Assembly: GCA_007050885.1 (NCBI GenBank)
Contig: SMYQ01000001.1
Coordinates: 130,666-194,665 of the forward strand
DNA length: 64,000 bases
Reading direction: 5' to 3'
Origin: Candidatus Bathyarchaeota archaeon
Lineage (GTDB): Archaea; Thermoproteota; Bathyarchaeia; 40CM-2-53-6; RBG-13-38-9
In this document: positions 1 through 8,385 of the stretch, in pieces
Position numbering within the stretch: the stretch's first letter is position 1
Layout of the letters: each line of letters begins with the position of its first letter
Program-made: the position numbers and the translations under genes
Notes under the pieces: model-generated
The model's database searches: none
Told to the model about the DNA's origin: nothing
Seen by the model: only the letters and a program-made list of their open reading frames with translations

Positions 1-116
1 CCTTCAACACTGTCTATGGGCGTTCCGTACATGTCGAGGGCTCCTATCACCTGCTCGAGTGATGCCTTGGTCTTTAGCAACTTCTCCAGTTCCTTGAATT
101 CTATGTCAATTATCAT
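1..116 (-). CDS. pheT: Phenylalanine-tRNA ligase beta subunit, N-terminal fragment (cut by window edge)
   Basis: Only the first 38 or so codons are inside the window. The peptide begins MIIDIEFKELEKLL and continues in the style of archaeal PheT N-termini. Its ATG overlaps the pheS stop in an ATGA (113-116), the usual pheS-pheT operon arrangement. PheT is the tRNA-binding and editing partner in the alpha2-beta2 synthetase. Identity rests on this short similarity plus position directly after pheS. Confidence 0.85.
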   Translation of the reverse strand, partial: MIIDIEFKELEKLLKTKASLEQVIGALDMYGTPIDSVE

Positions 117-1504
117 ATGAATGCCTCCCGGGCCCGCAACCACTTCAAGTCGCTCTTGTAGAGTTCCCTTATGTCTTTCAGGCCATAGCGCAGCATGGCC
201 ATCCGCTCTATTCCCAGCCCCCACGCGAGGACGGGCACGTCTTTTCCCGTCAGCGGCTTGACAACCTCCGGGCGAAATATGCCCGCGCCACCAAGCTCAA
301 ACCAGGTCTTCTTGGGCTCAAACCAGATGTCCACCTCGGCGGAAAGCTCGGTGTATGGGAAATAGCCGGGCCTCACCCGAATCTTGGGGAAGCCAAGCTT
401 CCTGAAGAAATCCTTTAGGTACCCGACAAGGTTGTTGAAACTAACATTCTCGTCGAAAACTATGCCGTCGACCTGGTAAAATTCTGCCAGGTGCTTGTAG
501 TCGACTGTCTCGTTGCGGAAGACTCTGCCTATCGAAAATATCTTGGCCGGTGGTTGGAGCTCGGACAATCTCCTCGCGGAAACGGAGGTCATGTGGGTTC
601 TGAGCAGCCTCTTGGCGGATTCAAGGGGGTCCCATTTCCCCCAGAGGTTCTCGTGCACTTTTGCGACTTCTCCAGAGACCGGCGGGATTCTTTCCTCACC
701 TTCCATGTAGAATGTGTCCTGAAGCTCTCTGGCAGGATGGTCCTGGGGAACGAAGAGTGCATCGAAACACCAGAAGCTGCTCTCGACATGCGGGCCTTCG
801 GCCTCCGTGAATCCCATTTCCAGGAAGACCCGCCGGATTTTCTCGATTATGTCCGTGAGTGGGTGGTATCGCCCCGCATATCGCGGAGGAACGGGCGTGT
901 CCGGCGAGAAGCTCAGGAATTTCTTGGTCCTCCATGTGTTCCCCTTCAAAAGCTCCGGTGTAATCTGGGTAACCGCATCTTCAGCTTTTGCCTCTTCACC
1001 TTCCTGGGTCAATTCAATCAGGTAGTCCACCGACTTCTTGATTTCAACCCATTTACGCTTCTTTAACAGGCTCACTCCCTTGTCCTCCGGCTTGAGTGTT
1101 TTGATTTTCTTCAGTGCGGCTTCCTCTTCAGTTTCAGGTGGATTCCCAACTATTGGGAAGGCCTGGCCCTTCTTCATCTCGGCCCAGTTTCTCCGCAGCG
1201 CCCAGTTGAGGGCTATCTTGTCTTCCAGTTCGCCAACTTTCTTGGGGAGCAATTCCAGAATATTTCGTTCGGGCAGGCCTTCTTTTTTTACATTCTGGCC
1301 CTCGCTGGTGAGCCTTATGTCAAATGACTCAAGCTTTTCGATTCTTGCGTTCCCTTTGTTGCTTAAACTATAGGCCACGCGACCTACTGCCGCTTTATCT
1401 ATTCCCATTTCCTTTGAAAGTTCGGAAGCCTTCGCTGACGCTTTTCCCGAGTCTTTTCCTTTGTTTTTTAGCAGTTTTACTAGTTTTACCTCTGAGGGAT
1501 GCAC
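113..1504 (-). CDS. pheS: Phenylalanine-tRNA ligase alpha subunit
   Basis: Class II aminoacyl-tRNA synthetase catalytic subunit (463 aa) that charges tRNA-Phe in the cytoplasm. The first ~200 residues are winged-helix-like domains typical of archaeal/eukaryotic PheS. The catalytic core follows: motif 1 around GRYHPLTDIIEKIRRVF, the FVPQDHPARELQDTF segment, motif 2 FRNETVDYKHLAEFYQVDG and motif 3 GLGIERMAMLRYG near the C-terminus. The start is GTG at 1504, which lies 25 nt from the centre of a TATA box at 1523-1533, so the mRNA is probably leaderless. It is followed by pheT with an ATGA overlap. Confidence 0.97.
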   Translation of the reverse strand: MHPSEVKLVKLLKNKGKDSGKASAKASELSKEMGIDKAAVGRVAYSLSNKGNARIEKLESFDIRLTSEGQNVKKEGLPERNILELLPKKVGELEDKIALNWALRRNWAEMKKGQAFPIVGNPPETEEEAALKKIKTLKPEDKGVSLLKKRKWVEIKKSVDYLIELTQEGEEAKAEDAVTQITPELLKGNTWRTKKFLSFSPDTPVPPRYAGRYHPLTDIIEKIRRVFLEMGFTEAEGPHVESSFWCFDALFVPQDHPARELQDTFYMEGEERIPPVSGEVAKVHENLWGKWDPLESAKRLLRTHMTSVSARRLSELQPPAKIFSIGRVFRNETVDYKHLAEFYQVDGIVFDENVSFNNLVGYLKDFFRKLGFPKIRVRPGYFPYTELSAEVDIWFEPKKTWFELGGAGIFRPEVVKPLTGKDVPVLAWGLGIERMAMLRYGLKDIRELYKSDLKWLRAREAFI

Positions 1505-1522
1505 AACATATGAGTAGGTAGG

Positions 1523-1533
1523 TTCTATAAAAG
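1523..1533. promoter_or_regulatory. Shared bidirectional TATA box, pheS / COG1395 regulator
   Basis: TTCTATAAAAG lies midway between the divergent GTG starts at 1504 (-) and 1553 (+), about 25 nt from each. One TBP site probably serves both leaderless transcripts. Confidence 0.65.
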
Positions 1534-1552
1534 GTTGTTGTGAAGTCTATAT

Positions 1553-2269
1553 GTGGCAGATCTCGCCAAGCGGCTTGGGAAGTCTGGAAAGGTCGCGGAA
1601 GTCTGCGCAGAGAAGTCGCGTGCCTTTGACATAGCTTACGCCGGCGAAAGGGCATACCTGATAAAGATTGTCCGAAATATTGAAAGCGTGAACAAGGAGC
1701 AGGCCGAGACAATCAAGAAATGTGCGTCCGTCGTGGGCGCGGAGCCCCTGTTCATAAGTGACCACGGGAAGTTGCCGCTCAAGAAAAACGTCGTCTATAC
1801 GAGGCATGGTATCCCGGTGATGCGGCACGAAACGTTTCTGCAGGTAGCCCATGGAAACCTGGTCTCCATGGCAGACCGCGGCGGCATAAAGGTTCCAATA
1901 CGGGACTTGACCCCCGCCATGAAAAAAGTTGGAATGAGCCGGATGACTCTGGCCAAGCTTCTGGGTGTAAGCACCGAAATGGTCCGAAAATATGAGAGGG
2001 GCCTGGCCGACCCCGGAAGGGATGTAGCTAGGCGGCTTGTGAACATATTTGGGCAGAACATCTTGCGCGAAGTGAAATACGAGAGCCCGGATGTTAGGCG
2101 AGCGTTCATCGGCAAGGCTCCTTTCGACCTGGCTGTGAAAAGGAAAAAGCCAATGTTGATTAGTTTCAAATCGAGCCCTAAGCGGGTCAAAAACTTGGAG
2201 GGCGTCTCTGACGTCCTGGATGCCGAACCCATTGTCGCTAAGAACCTGGACGACCTGGACTTGGATTAG
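1553..2269 (+). CDS. COG1395-type HTH transcriptional regulator
   Basis: 238 aa. The N-terminal ~120 residues resemble the nuclease-fold-like domain of the archaeal 'putative HTH-type transcriptional regulatory protein' family (COG1395): a RAFDIAYAGERAYLIKIVRNI strand-helix pattern and VVYTRHGIPVMRHETF. A Cro/C1-type HTH follows at about residues 125-165 (SRMTLAKLLGVSTEMVRKYERG). The start is GTG; an in-frame TGA lies four codons upstream, so no upstream start is possible. Family members are often near 300 aa, so this one is short at the N-terminus. Target genes are unknown. It is divergently transcribed from pheS. Confidence 0.85.
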   Translation: MADLAKRLGKSGKVAEVCAEKSRAFDIAYAGERAYLIKIVRNIESVNKEQAETIKKCASVVGAEPLFISDHGKLPLKKNVVYTRHGIPVMRHETFLQVAHGNLVSMADRGGIKVPIRDLTPAMKKVGMSRMTLAKLLGVSTEMVRKYERGLADPGRDVARRLVNIFGQNILREVKYESPDVRRAFIGKAPFDLAVKRKKPMLISFKSSPKRVKNLEGVSDVLDAEPIVAKNLDDLDLD

Positions 2270-2285
2270 GCTTTTAAATACCCAA

Positions 2286-2297
2286 AGTTTTTAAACA
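2286..2297 (+). promoter_or_regulatory. TATA-like element upstream of thermosome gene
   Basis: AGTTTTTAAACA lies about 50 nt before the thermosome ATG. With initiation ~25 nt downstream this leaves a short leader that includes AGGTGATT just before the ATG, a possible ribosome-binding site. The gene therefore differs from its mostly leaderless neighbours. A second TTTTAAATA at 2272-2280 is an alternative. Confidence 0.45.
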
Positions 2298-2341
2298 ACT
2301 GCTTTCCCATGTAAATTACTATGTATTCAGTAGGTGATTAA

Positions 2342-3979
2342 ATGGCAGAAGGAAACATAAGACAGCCGGTATTGATACTGCCGGAAAATGCGCAAAGGAT
2401 ACTTGGGCGCGACGCCCAACGAATAAACATAATGGCCGCGAAGGCTGTTTCCGAGGTCATTCGGAGCACCCTGGGCCCCAAGGGCATGGACAAAATGCTC
2501 GTAGACAGCCTGGGAGACGTTGTAATAACAAATGACGGTGTGACCATCCTCGAGACTATGGACATAGAACACCCTGCGGCCAAGATGATTGTTGAGGTCG
2601 CGAAGGCCCAGGAGGACGAGGTTGGCGACGGAACGACTACGGCGACTGTGCTTGCCGGCGAGCTTCTGAAACGGGCGGAAGACCTGCTAGACCAGGACAT
2701 ACACCCCGCGATTATTGCACACGGGTACAAACTGGCCGCAGAGAAAGCCATGGAAGTCGTGGACAAGCTGGCCTTTGACGTTACAATAAAGGATCTGGAG
2801 CTTCTGAAAAAAATTTCCAAAACCAGCATGAATGGCCGGGGAACGGAGATGGGTATAGACTACATGGCTGACCTTTCAGTCGACGCAATAATGAAAATCT
2901 CTGACGGAACAGAAATCATAGATTCCGAAAACATCAAAATTGAAAAGAAGGCGGGAGGCAGCATGGAGGACAGCGCTTTGATAGAAGGTATCGTCCTTGA
3001 CAAAGAGCGCGTACACAGCGGAATGCCTGCCGAAGTTGACAACGCCAAGATTGCACTCCTCAACGTGGCACTGGAGGTCAAGGAGCCTGAAACGGATGCA
3101 CAGATACAGATAACTGCTCCGGCCCAGCTTGAGGCCTTCTTGGAAAAAGAAGAAGACATGATAAAGAAGATGGTTACGAAGATAACTGACGTCGGCGCCA
3201 CTGTTGTTTGCTGCCAGAAGGGCATCGATGACCTCGCACAGCACCTTCTTGCAAAGGAGGGAATATTTGCTGTCAGGCGGGTCAAAAAAAGTGACATGAC
3301 CGCTCTGTCTAGGGCGACTGGGGGAACGATAGTTACAGACATCCGGGACCTCAACGAAAAGGACCTTGGGTTCGCCAAACACGTCGAAGAAAAGAAAGTG
3401 GCAGGCGAATCGATGACGTTCGTCGAGGAATGCAAGGACCCGAAGTCGGTCACGATTTTGCTGCGTGGCGGAACAGAACATGTCACTGATGAGGCCGAGC
3501 GGGCCCTGAAGGACGCGCTGAAGGTCCTCGCCACCGCGTTGGAAGACGGAAAGGTCGTTGCAGGTGGGGGTGCCACTGAAATCAGCGTTGGGATCGAACT
3601 CAACAAGATGGCCCCAAAGGTTGGCGGCAGGGAGCAGTTGGCTATTGAAGCTTTTGCCAGGGCAATGGACATAATTCCGAGGAGCCTTGCAGACAACGCA
3701 GGCCTAAACGCGATTGACCTGCTAGTCAGGGCGAAGAGTGACCACGGGGCCGGCAAGGACAAAAACGGCATTGATGTGTTCAGCGGAAATGTGAAGAACA
3801 TGATGAGCCTTGGGGTGATTGAGCCTGCGCGCGTCAAGAAGCAAGCCATCAAGAGCGCAAGTGAGGCTGCGACCATGATATTGAAGATTGACGATGTAAT
3901 TGCGGCCAGCAAACTTGGAGGCAAGGGACCGGCGGGACCAGAGGACATGGAAGGCATGGGTGGAATGGGCGGCTTCTAG
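2342..3979 (+). CDS. ths: Thermosome subunit (group II chaperonin)
   Basis: 545 aa, normal for the family. It is an ATP-driven cytoplasmic protein-folding ring subunit. Visible hallmarks are [19 protein letters not shown] and the [15 protein letters not shown] nucleotide-binding region in the N-terminal equatorial domain, GGGATEISV in the C-terminal equatorial domain, and the glycine-methionine tail GMGGMGGF. It is the only thermosome gene seen here. The start ATG is preceded by AGGTGATTAA. It stands alone, followed closely by the UbiA gene. Confidence 0.98.
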   Translation: MAEGNIRQPVLILPENAQRILGRDAQRINIMAAKAVSEVIRSTLGPKGMDKMLVDSLGDVVITNDGVTILETMDIEHPAAKMIVEVAKAQEDEVGDGTTTATVLAGELLKRAEDLLDQDIHPAIIAHGYKLAAEKAMEVVDKLAFDVTIKDLELLKKISKTSMNGRGTEMGIDYMADLSVDAIMKISDGTEIIDSENIKIEKKAGGSMEDSALIEGIVLDKERVHSGMPAEVDNAKIALLNVALEVKEPETDAQIQITAPAQLEAFLEKEEDMIKKMVTKITDVGATVVCCQKGIDDLAQHLLAKEGIFAVRRVKKSDMTALSRATGGTIVTDIRDLNEKDLGFAKHVEEKKVAGESMTFVEECKDPKSVTILLRGGTEHVTDEAERALKDALKVLATALEDGKVVAGGGATEISVGIELNKMAPKVGGREQLAIEAFARAMDIIPRSLADNAGLNAIDLLVRAKSDHGAGKDKNGIDVFSGNVKNMMSLGVIEPARVKKQAIKSASEAATMILKIDDVIAASKLGGKGPAGPEDMEGMGGMGGF

Positions 3980-4019
3980 TCCGGCAAAACCTTTTTTATT
4001 CATCTTCCTTTCTTTTTCT

Positions 4020-4838
4020 GTGTTGTCAGACTATCTAAAAGAGATGAGGATAAAGCACTGGTACAAGGCCTTGATAGTATTTTCGGGACCGCTGTTCGGG
4101 GGGGCGCTATTCGGCCCGCTTTTTTGGAGAGTTGTACTCAGTTTTCTTGCATTTGGCTTTATGGCCAGTTCAATCTATGTAATAAACGATTTGAAGGACA
4201 TGGAAAGTGACAGGTTGCATCCAAAGAAAAGGAACAGGCCGGTCGCGAGTGGGCGGATTGGCAAGGCAAGTGCAGCGGCTTTCAGTGGAGTCCTTTTCGC
4301 TGTTGCCGTCTATCTTGCAGTACTCGCGGGAAACTACGTGCCCCATCTGGCGCTCGGATATTTCGCACTTATGTTGGTTTACACAATTTACCTGAAAAAC
4401 CTTGCGGTGGTAGATGCTTTCACAATCGCGGCTGGTTTTGTGGCGCGCGCTTTTGCAGGCTGCTTTGCGGCAGGGATAGAAATCACCCCCTTGTTTTATC
4501 TTGTTATCTTTGCATTCGCCGTCTACCTGGCTTTCTGCAAGAGGTTAACAGAGATTAAGCTCGCAGGGATGGAACACAAAAACAGCCTGGGTGTCTACGA
4601 ACATATAGCTGATGTTGGGACTGCAATTGCCGGTTCAATCTCCCTGGCGCTTTATGCAATATACACCATGGGGAAGTCTGGACTGCTGCTCTGGTCCGTG
4701 CCCCTGGCCTTCCTGGGGCTTCTGCTCCACCTGAAGGAAACTTTTCTGGGACGGGAGGTTCATGAGAGCATAACAAGTCCAGAAATCCTGCTGACAGGGG
4801 CGGCATTTGTTGTCACCGTCTTCCTCAGCCTTTATTAA
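4020..4838 (+). CDS. UbiA-family prenyltransferase, decaprenyl-phosphate phosphoribosyltransferase-like
   Basis: About 272 aa with 7-9 membrane segments. The first Asp-rich motif is NDLKDMESDRLHPKKRNRP, the form seen in UbiA enzymes that move phosphoribose to a polyprenyl phosphate (DPPR-synthase-like). A second conserved segment, YLKNLAVVDAFTIAAGFVAR, also fits that subgroup. By family knowledge it should make a lipid-linked pentose-phosphate in the membrane; other UbiA substrates remain possible. I start it at GTG 4020, 20-30 nt after a T-rich TATA-like stretch. A longer frame reaches back into the thermosome gene but is not credible. Inference: it may feed the glycan locus at 25-48 kb. Confidence 0.75.
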   Translation: MLSDYLKEMRIKHWYKALIVFSGPLFGGALFGPLFWRVVLSFLAFGFMASSIYVINDLKDMESDRLHPKKRNRPVASGRIGKASAAAFSGVLFAVAVYLAVLAGNYVPHLALGYFALMLVYTIYLKNLAVVDAFTIAAGFVARAFAGCFAAGIEITPLFYLVIFAFAVYLAFCKRLTEIKLAGMEHKNSLGVYEHIADVGTAIAGSISLALYAIYTMGKSGLLLWSVPLAFLGLLLHLKETFLGREVHESITSPEILLTGAAFVVTVFLSLY

Positions 4839-4854
4839 CTGTGCAAGGGACTCC

Positions 4855-4910
4855 TCCTGTGATGATAAGAGGGTCGTCTGAAAAGTGATGAGACCTTACT
4901 GAAACTGACT
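4855..4910 (+). ncRNA. Box C/D small guide RNA (candidate 1)
   Basis: The archaeal C/D order is complete: box C GTGATGA at 4859-4865, 12-nt guide at 4866-4877, box D' CTGA at 4878-4881, box C' GTGATGA at 4885-4891, then a guide and box D CTGA at 4905-4908 (13-nt guide) or 4899-4902 (7 nt, too short). A TATA-like CTTTATTAAC at 4830-4839 would start transcription near 4859. By the N+5 rule the D' guide would modify a C and the D guide an A. Targets not identified. The terminal stem is weak. Confidence 0.75.
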
Positions 4911-5171
4911 AAATTAACTCTTCCTCTTTCTTTGTTCTTGTTGAACAGTTAGAACTTCCGTCTCACGGAGTATTGGAAGGGGTTCGGATTCGAGAATATA
5001 AAACAACGGCGGCGTTAGAAAAAACACGAAAAGGACTTCTACTGAAAAGAAACCTTTCACGGAAACCAACGCAGAGAAGTCTTAAATAGCCATATGTGTT
5101 AGTAATTCCATGAAGCCGGGAATGTGAGCGCCTCCAATAATGCTTAAATTCTATTTGATACACATATTTCC
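4911..5171 (+). other. Intergenic region with TATA boxes and one long hairpin
   Basis: No protein gene is evident. GACTTCT at 5034-5040 pairs with AGAAGTC at 5075-5081, extended by CTG/CAG with one bulged A, around a loop of about 30 nt. GAATATAAAAC near 4995-5005 could start a transcript just before this stem, so a small structured RNA is possible. TCTTAAATAG near 5080-5088 precedes a five-codon ATG frame at 5110. CTTAAATTCT near 5143-5152 is the likely promoter of the next gene. Confidence 0.35.
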
Positions 5172-6770
5172 GTGGGAAAATACTGGGTTGAGCAGGTAAA
5201 GAGCGGAAAAAAGAAAATTTCAGTCGATTTTTTGAGGGCGGCCACCCGGGACAAGGCAGGAAAAAAATTTGTGGTAAAGAGCCTTTCTGGACCAATAGAG
5301 AGACACGATGTGACCGTGAAATTCAAGGCGGAGGGCGCCGCGAATGTCGGGATGGTGCCACCAATACAACCCCTAATGGTCTTGCTGGAAGGGGAGAACA
5401 TAAACTATGAAGACTTTTCACGTGATTTTATACTTGTGTTTGCCGGGACCGGTGGCTACAGGTTGGACGCCAAGCAACTCTTCGAGAAATTTTACTACAG
5501 TGAAGCCTCCCAGGCGCATGGCACCATGCTTCAAAAGAAGACCTATCAGCGCAACCAGGCAAGAGATTTTTTGGCGTCAATACAGAATCTGAAGACTGCC
5601 ATCATAAACATAGAAAGTGACCTTGAGAAAATGGATGAACAGCTAAAAGGCTTCCAGCAGGGGGACTGGGAACAGATAAAGGGGCTGTTCATAGACAACT
5701 ACGGAGGGCCGCAGAGGAGCTGGACTGCGATTGCACGAAATGTACCACTCGTCAGGATGGCGATGACCTGGTTTCTCAGGCTGAAGGTAAAAAAGTCGAG
5801 CGAGGAGGAAATGCCGATAAAAAAGTTCTCGAACCTGAAAATAACCGAGCGGACAAAGACAGAAAAGGTCAAGGACATTTCCAAGGATCTTGAAGAAACC
5901 AAGAAAAAGTTAGATGGCGGGGCGGTTAGCAACAAGAAACTGATGCTTGAGGAGGTTGACAAGCTCATCAAGGACGAGCAGGTCAACCCGGCCATAGCCA
6001 ACTACCTGAAGCGAAAGATTGAGGAGTTCTGGAACTGGGTAATTGACTATATTGACTGGCTGACCCGGACGAGAAACAACATAATGTCCAACCTGATACA
6101 GCAAAAGGCCAACTTGAAGCTTTATATGCGGTGGGCGGCAGACCACATAATCCAGGCTGAAAGAATGGAAATGAAGCCGGAGGATGTCACGGATGTGTTC
6201 CCCGAATTCAATTTCAAGGGCGCGCCGAAGGAAATTTTGATGTCCGACTACATCTTTTATACATACGAGGACGCCCGGCCGGACATATATGAGCTGTGCC
6301 GCCCTTGGGTACCTGTGGTCCTTGTTACAATTGTGGCAGCCACAACAATTGAGCTGCAGAAAAAATTCATGGAGATGGGCTTCGTAATTTGGTATGGATA
6401 TATGCGGGACGATGACCTGAAAGATCTGCTGAAACTCACCAAAGGTGGCGACACCGACCTGTTGCGGGTCATGCTGGAATCTGGCGCGCTCACCAAAGAT
6501 GAGCTGCCGAAACTCTTCACACCTGATGAAATAAATGAGATGCAGGGGGGAGGGGAAAAATCAAAACACAGCTTCAATGACAACATACAACTCTTCCTCA
6601 GCAAGCTGGGGGGCAATTTGCAGGGGATTGCTGGTCTTTTTGGACTTAGTCTGCCGAAGGAGAGTCTCCCGTGGACTAGGGAGAGGAGAGCAGCCTCCAT
6701 GGCGGCGGATCTTGCAATGGAAGGCGTAAGGACTTACAAAAAGGGCAAGGGAATGCTCATAATGGAGTAA
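5172..6770 (+). CDS. Hypothetical protein, 532 aa, mostly helical
   Basis: Not recognised. The GTG start lies ~25 nt after a TATA-like CTTAAATTCT and no earlier start is needed. The N-terminal ~110 residues look beta-rich (MVPPIQPLMVLLEGENINYED); residues ~120-330 are charged and helical with coiled-coil-like stretches; a short hydrophobic run (VPVVLVTIVAATTIEL) sits near residue 380; the C-terminal third is charged and helical. There are no Cys clusters, no Walker motifs and no signal peptide. It is a single gene between an sRNA region and the histone gene. Codon use looks like its neighbours, so recent transfer is not obvious. Confidence 0.85.
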   Translation: MGKYWVEQVKSGKKKISVDFLRAATRDKAGKKFVVKSLSGPIERHDVTVKFKAEGAANVGMVPPIQPLMVLLEGENINYEDFSRDFILVFAGTGGYRLDAKQLFEKFYYSEASQAHGTMLQKKTYQRNQARDFLASIQNLKTAIINIESDLEKMDEQLKGFQQGDWEQIKGLFIDNYGGPQRSWTAIARNVPLVRMAMTWFLRLKVKKSSEEEMPIKKFSNLKITERTKTEKVKDISKDLEETKKKLDGGAVSNKKLMLEEVDKLIKDEQVNPAIANYLKRKIEEFWNWVIDYIDWLTRTRNNIMSNLIQQKANLKLYMRWAADHIIQAERMEMKPEDVTDVFPEFNFKGAPKEILMSDYIFYTYEDARPDIYELCRPWVPVVLVTIVAATTIELQKKFMEMGFVIWYGYMRDDDLKDLLKLTKGGDTDLLRVMLESGALTKDELPKLFTPDEINEMQGGGEKSKHSFNDNIQLFLSKLGGNLQGIAGLFGLSLPKESLPWTRERRAASMAADLAMEGVRTYKKGKGMLIME

Positions 6771-6800
6771 ATCATATAAATTTTGGCCCCAAGGGCTGGT

Positions 6801-7013
6801 ATGTCAAAAAACAAAGTTGTTCCATTTGCTGCCGTCGAGCGGCTAGCCAGGAAGGCCGGAGCAGAGAGGATAAGCGCGGACGCAATCGAAGCCCTGTCCG
6901 ACGTGCTCAGAGATTACGCAGAATACGTAGCAGTGCGGGCTGTCAAGTATGCCAAATATGCGAAGAGAAGTACAATAAAGCGGGAAGATATAGAATTGTC
7001 GGCGTCTGAATGA
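6801..7013 (+). CDS. Archaeal histone
   Basis: 70 aa, a single histone fold of standard archaeal size. Helix pattern: VVPFAAVERLARKAGAERIS, then the long central helix, then the C-terminal RSTIKREDIELS signature (compare KTVKAEDIELA in HMf-type histones). It wraps DNA as dimers or higher multimers. I use ATG 6801, which is 24-25 nt from the TATA box CATATAAA at 6773-6780; an in-frame TTG 18 nt upstream would add six residues but lies too near the TATA. Its stop overlaps the next gene (ATGA), so histone and DUF373 protein are probably co-expressed. Confidence 0.95.
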   Translation: MSKNKVVPFAAVERLARKAGAERISADAIEALSDVLRDYAEYVAVRAVKYAKYAKRSTIKREDIELSASE

Positions 7014-8020
7014 AAACCCTAATACTTTGCATTGATAGAGACGATGATTTGGGTAGGAAGGCCTCTATCGAGGGCCCGATAGTCGGACGCAAAAAGGTCT
7101 TGGAGGCCGCAGTAAAGTTGTCACTGGCTGACCCTTCCGAGACTGATGCAAATGCCATGTTTGCCGCGGTCAAGTTGTATGAGGAGGTCAAGGGGGAAAA
7201 GGAGATTGTGGTGCTTACGGGCTCCGTCAAGGTGGGCTACCACAGCGACGTGATATTGAAGAGGCAGCTCGACGAGGTGCTCAAGACGTTCAAGGCCGAT
7301 GGCGCAATAGTGGTCAGCGACGGGCGGGAGGACGAAATGGTCCTGCCGATAATCGAGTCAGTCATGCAGGTAATAAGCCTGCACAGGATTGCAGTCCACA
7401 GCGGCGAAGAATTGAAGGGCATGTACTACACCTTTTCCAACTTTTTCAAGAGGGCCACGGAAGACAAAGACCTGGCCAAGATTATATTTGGCGTGCCTGG
7501 ACTAATAGCGCTCACCTATGCCTTGCTGGGCCAACAGAGTTTCCGTTTGGTGGCAGGGATTTTGAGCGGATTTCTGATAATCAAGGGACTCCAACTGGAA
7601 AAGTCCTTGGGTGGATTGCTCAACTACGTCAAGGACTCATTTGTCAATCTGAGCACATCTTTTTTCCTTTACATGATTTCAGGCGTTATGGGTGTCGTAG
7701 CCTTGGTTAAGACAACTTACCTTTCCGGGTCCACGACGATGGAACTCGCCGCAAAGATCTCCATCGAGACTGCACCCTTGTTCTTTTACAGTATCCTAGC
7801 CCTGCTCATCGGGGTGGCAATCGACTCGCTTCCAAACCGCCAGAAGGCATACAGCTTCGCAAGCATGGGTGTGGGACTCGGCGTCGTTGTGTTGGTTGCG
7901 CGGAGCGTCGGCTCCTGGATTTTAGACCCTACTTACCCGTTGTCGTATGTTGTTACCACTACACTTTTAGGTTTAGTCGTTGTTACTTTGGTTAAGCTAT
8001 CATCCAAGTTCATAAAGTAG
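7010..8020 (+). CDS. DUF373-family membrane protein
   Basis: 336 aa. The N-terminal ~145 residues match the archaeal DUF373 pattern: MKTLILCIDRDDDLGRKA, GPIVGRKKVLEAAVKL, DPSETDANAMFAA and VVSDGREDEMVLPIIESV. The remainder holds about six hydrophobic segments. The soluble domain presumably faces the cytoplasm. Function is unknown; the family is widespread in archaea. The ATG overlaps the histone stop by four bases, so translation is likely coupled. Confidence 0.9.
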   Translation: MKTLILCIDRDDDLGRKASIEGPIVGRKKVLEAAVKLSLADPSETDANAMFAAVKLYEEVKGEKEIVVLTGSVKVGYHSDVILKRQLDEVLKTFKADGAIVVSDGREDEMVLPIIESVMQVISLHRIAVHSGEELKGMYYTFSNFFKRATEDKDLAKIIFGVPGLIALTYALLGQQSFRLVAGILSGFLIIKGLQLEKSLGGLLNYVKDSFVNLSTSFFLYMISGVMGVVALVKTTYLSGSTTMELAAKISIETAPLFFYSILALLIGVAIDSLPNRQKAYSFASMGVGLGVVVLVARSVGSWILDPTYPLSYVVTTTLLGLVVVTLVKLSSKFIK

Positions 8021-8023
8021 TAG

Positions 8024-8039
8024 CTACATAAATATGTAG
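8024..8039. repeat. Perfect inverted repeat after DUF373 gene
   Basis: CTACATA (8024-8030) and TATGTAG (8033-8039) are separated by AA, immediately after the DUF373 stop and before the next winged-helix gene. It could be an operator or a weak transcript-end hairpin; no long T run follows. Confidence 0.5.
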
Positions 8040-8097
8040 TATAACGGTTGCTTTCGGAAATACATAACCTATTAAAGCATAGCTAAAAAAGCATCAC

Positions 8098-8385
8098 GTG
8101 GGAGACAATAAACTTGAGAACATGTTCCTACATGAAAAGCCCGCGAGGCTGCTGATCAAGATAAAGGAAGGTAAGGGCACGAAGTACGCTTCTGTCCTGG
8201 CGAAGGAAGTTGATTGCACTTATTCCCATTGCATAAGGATTCTTCAAGAGATGGAACGGCTTGGGTTGGTCTCCTTCAAGAAAGGGGGCAGGACAAAGCG
8301 GATAACAATGACCAAGTTCGGTGAAGACATTGCTTTCGCCCTCGAAAATGTCTTCCGGCTGTTCGACCGCTCAAACAAGCGATGA
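8098..8385 (+). CDS. Small winged-helix DNA-binding protein (MarR-like)
   Basis: 95 aa. Residues ~15-75 form a winged helix: a helix, ASVLAKEVDCTYSHCIRILQ as helix-turn-helix, then the wing VSFKKGGRTKRITMT and a C-terminal helix likely for dimerisation. The GTG start is 25 nt from the TATA-like CTATTAAAG near 8070-8079, supporting a leaderless mRNA. It converges on and overlaps the next regulator by 15 bp. It is one of three small winged-helix genes in 1.3 kb. Confidence 0.85.
   Translation: MGDNKLENMFLHEKPARLLIKIKEGKGTKYASVLAKEVDCTYSHCIRILQEMERLGLVSFKKGGRTKRITMTKFGEDIAFALENVFRLFDRSNKR

Noticed and set aside
491..1066. Plus-strand frame opposite pheS
   Set aside because: Antisense of a conserved synthetase, no promoter and no recognisable protein.
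2860..3957. Long minus-strand frame opposite the thermosome gene
   Set aside because: A 365-residue frame lies antisense to a perfectly conserved chaperonin. Its composition follows the sense codons, so it is a shadow.
3900..4019. UbiA start inside the thermosome gene
   Set aside because: The extra 40 residues are out of frame with the thermosome C-terminus and have no prenyltransferase character. GTG 4020 with a TATA-like element is better.
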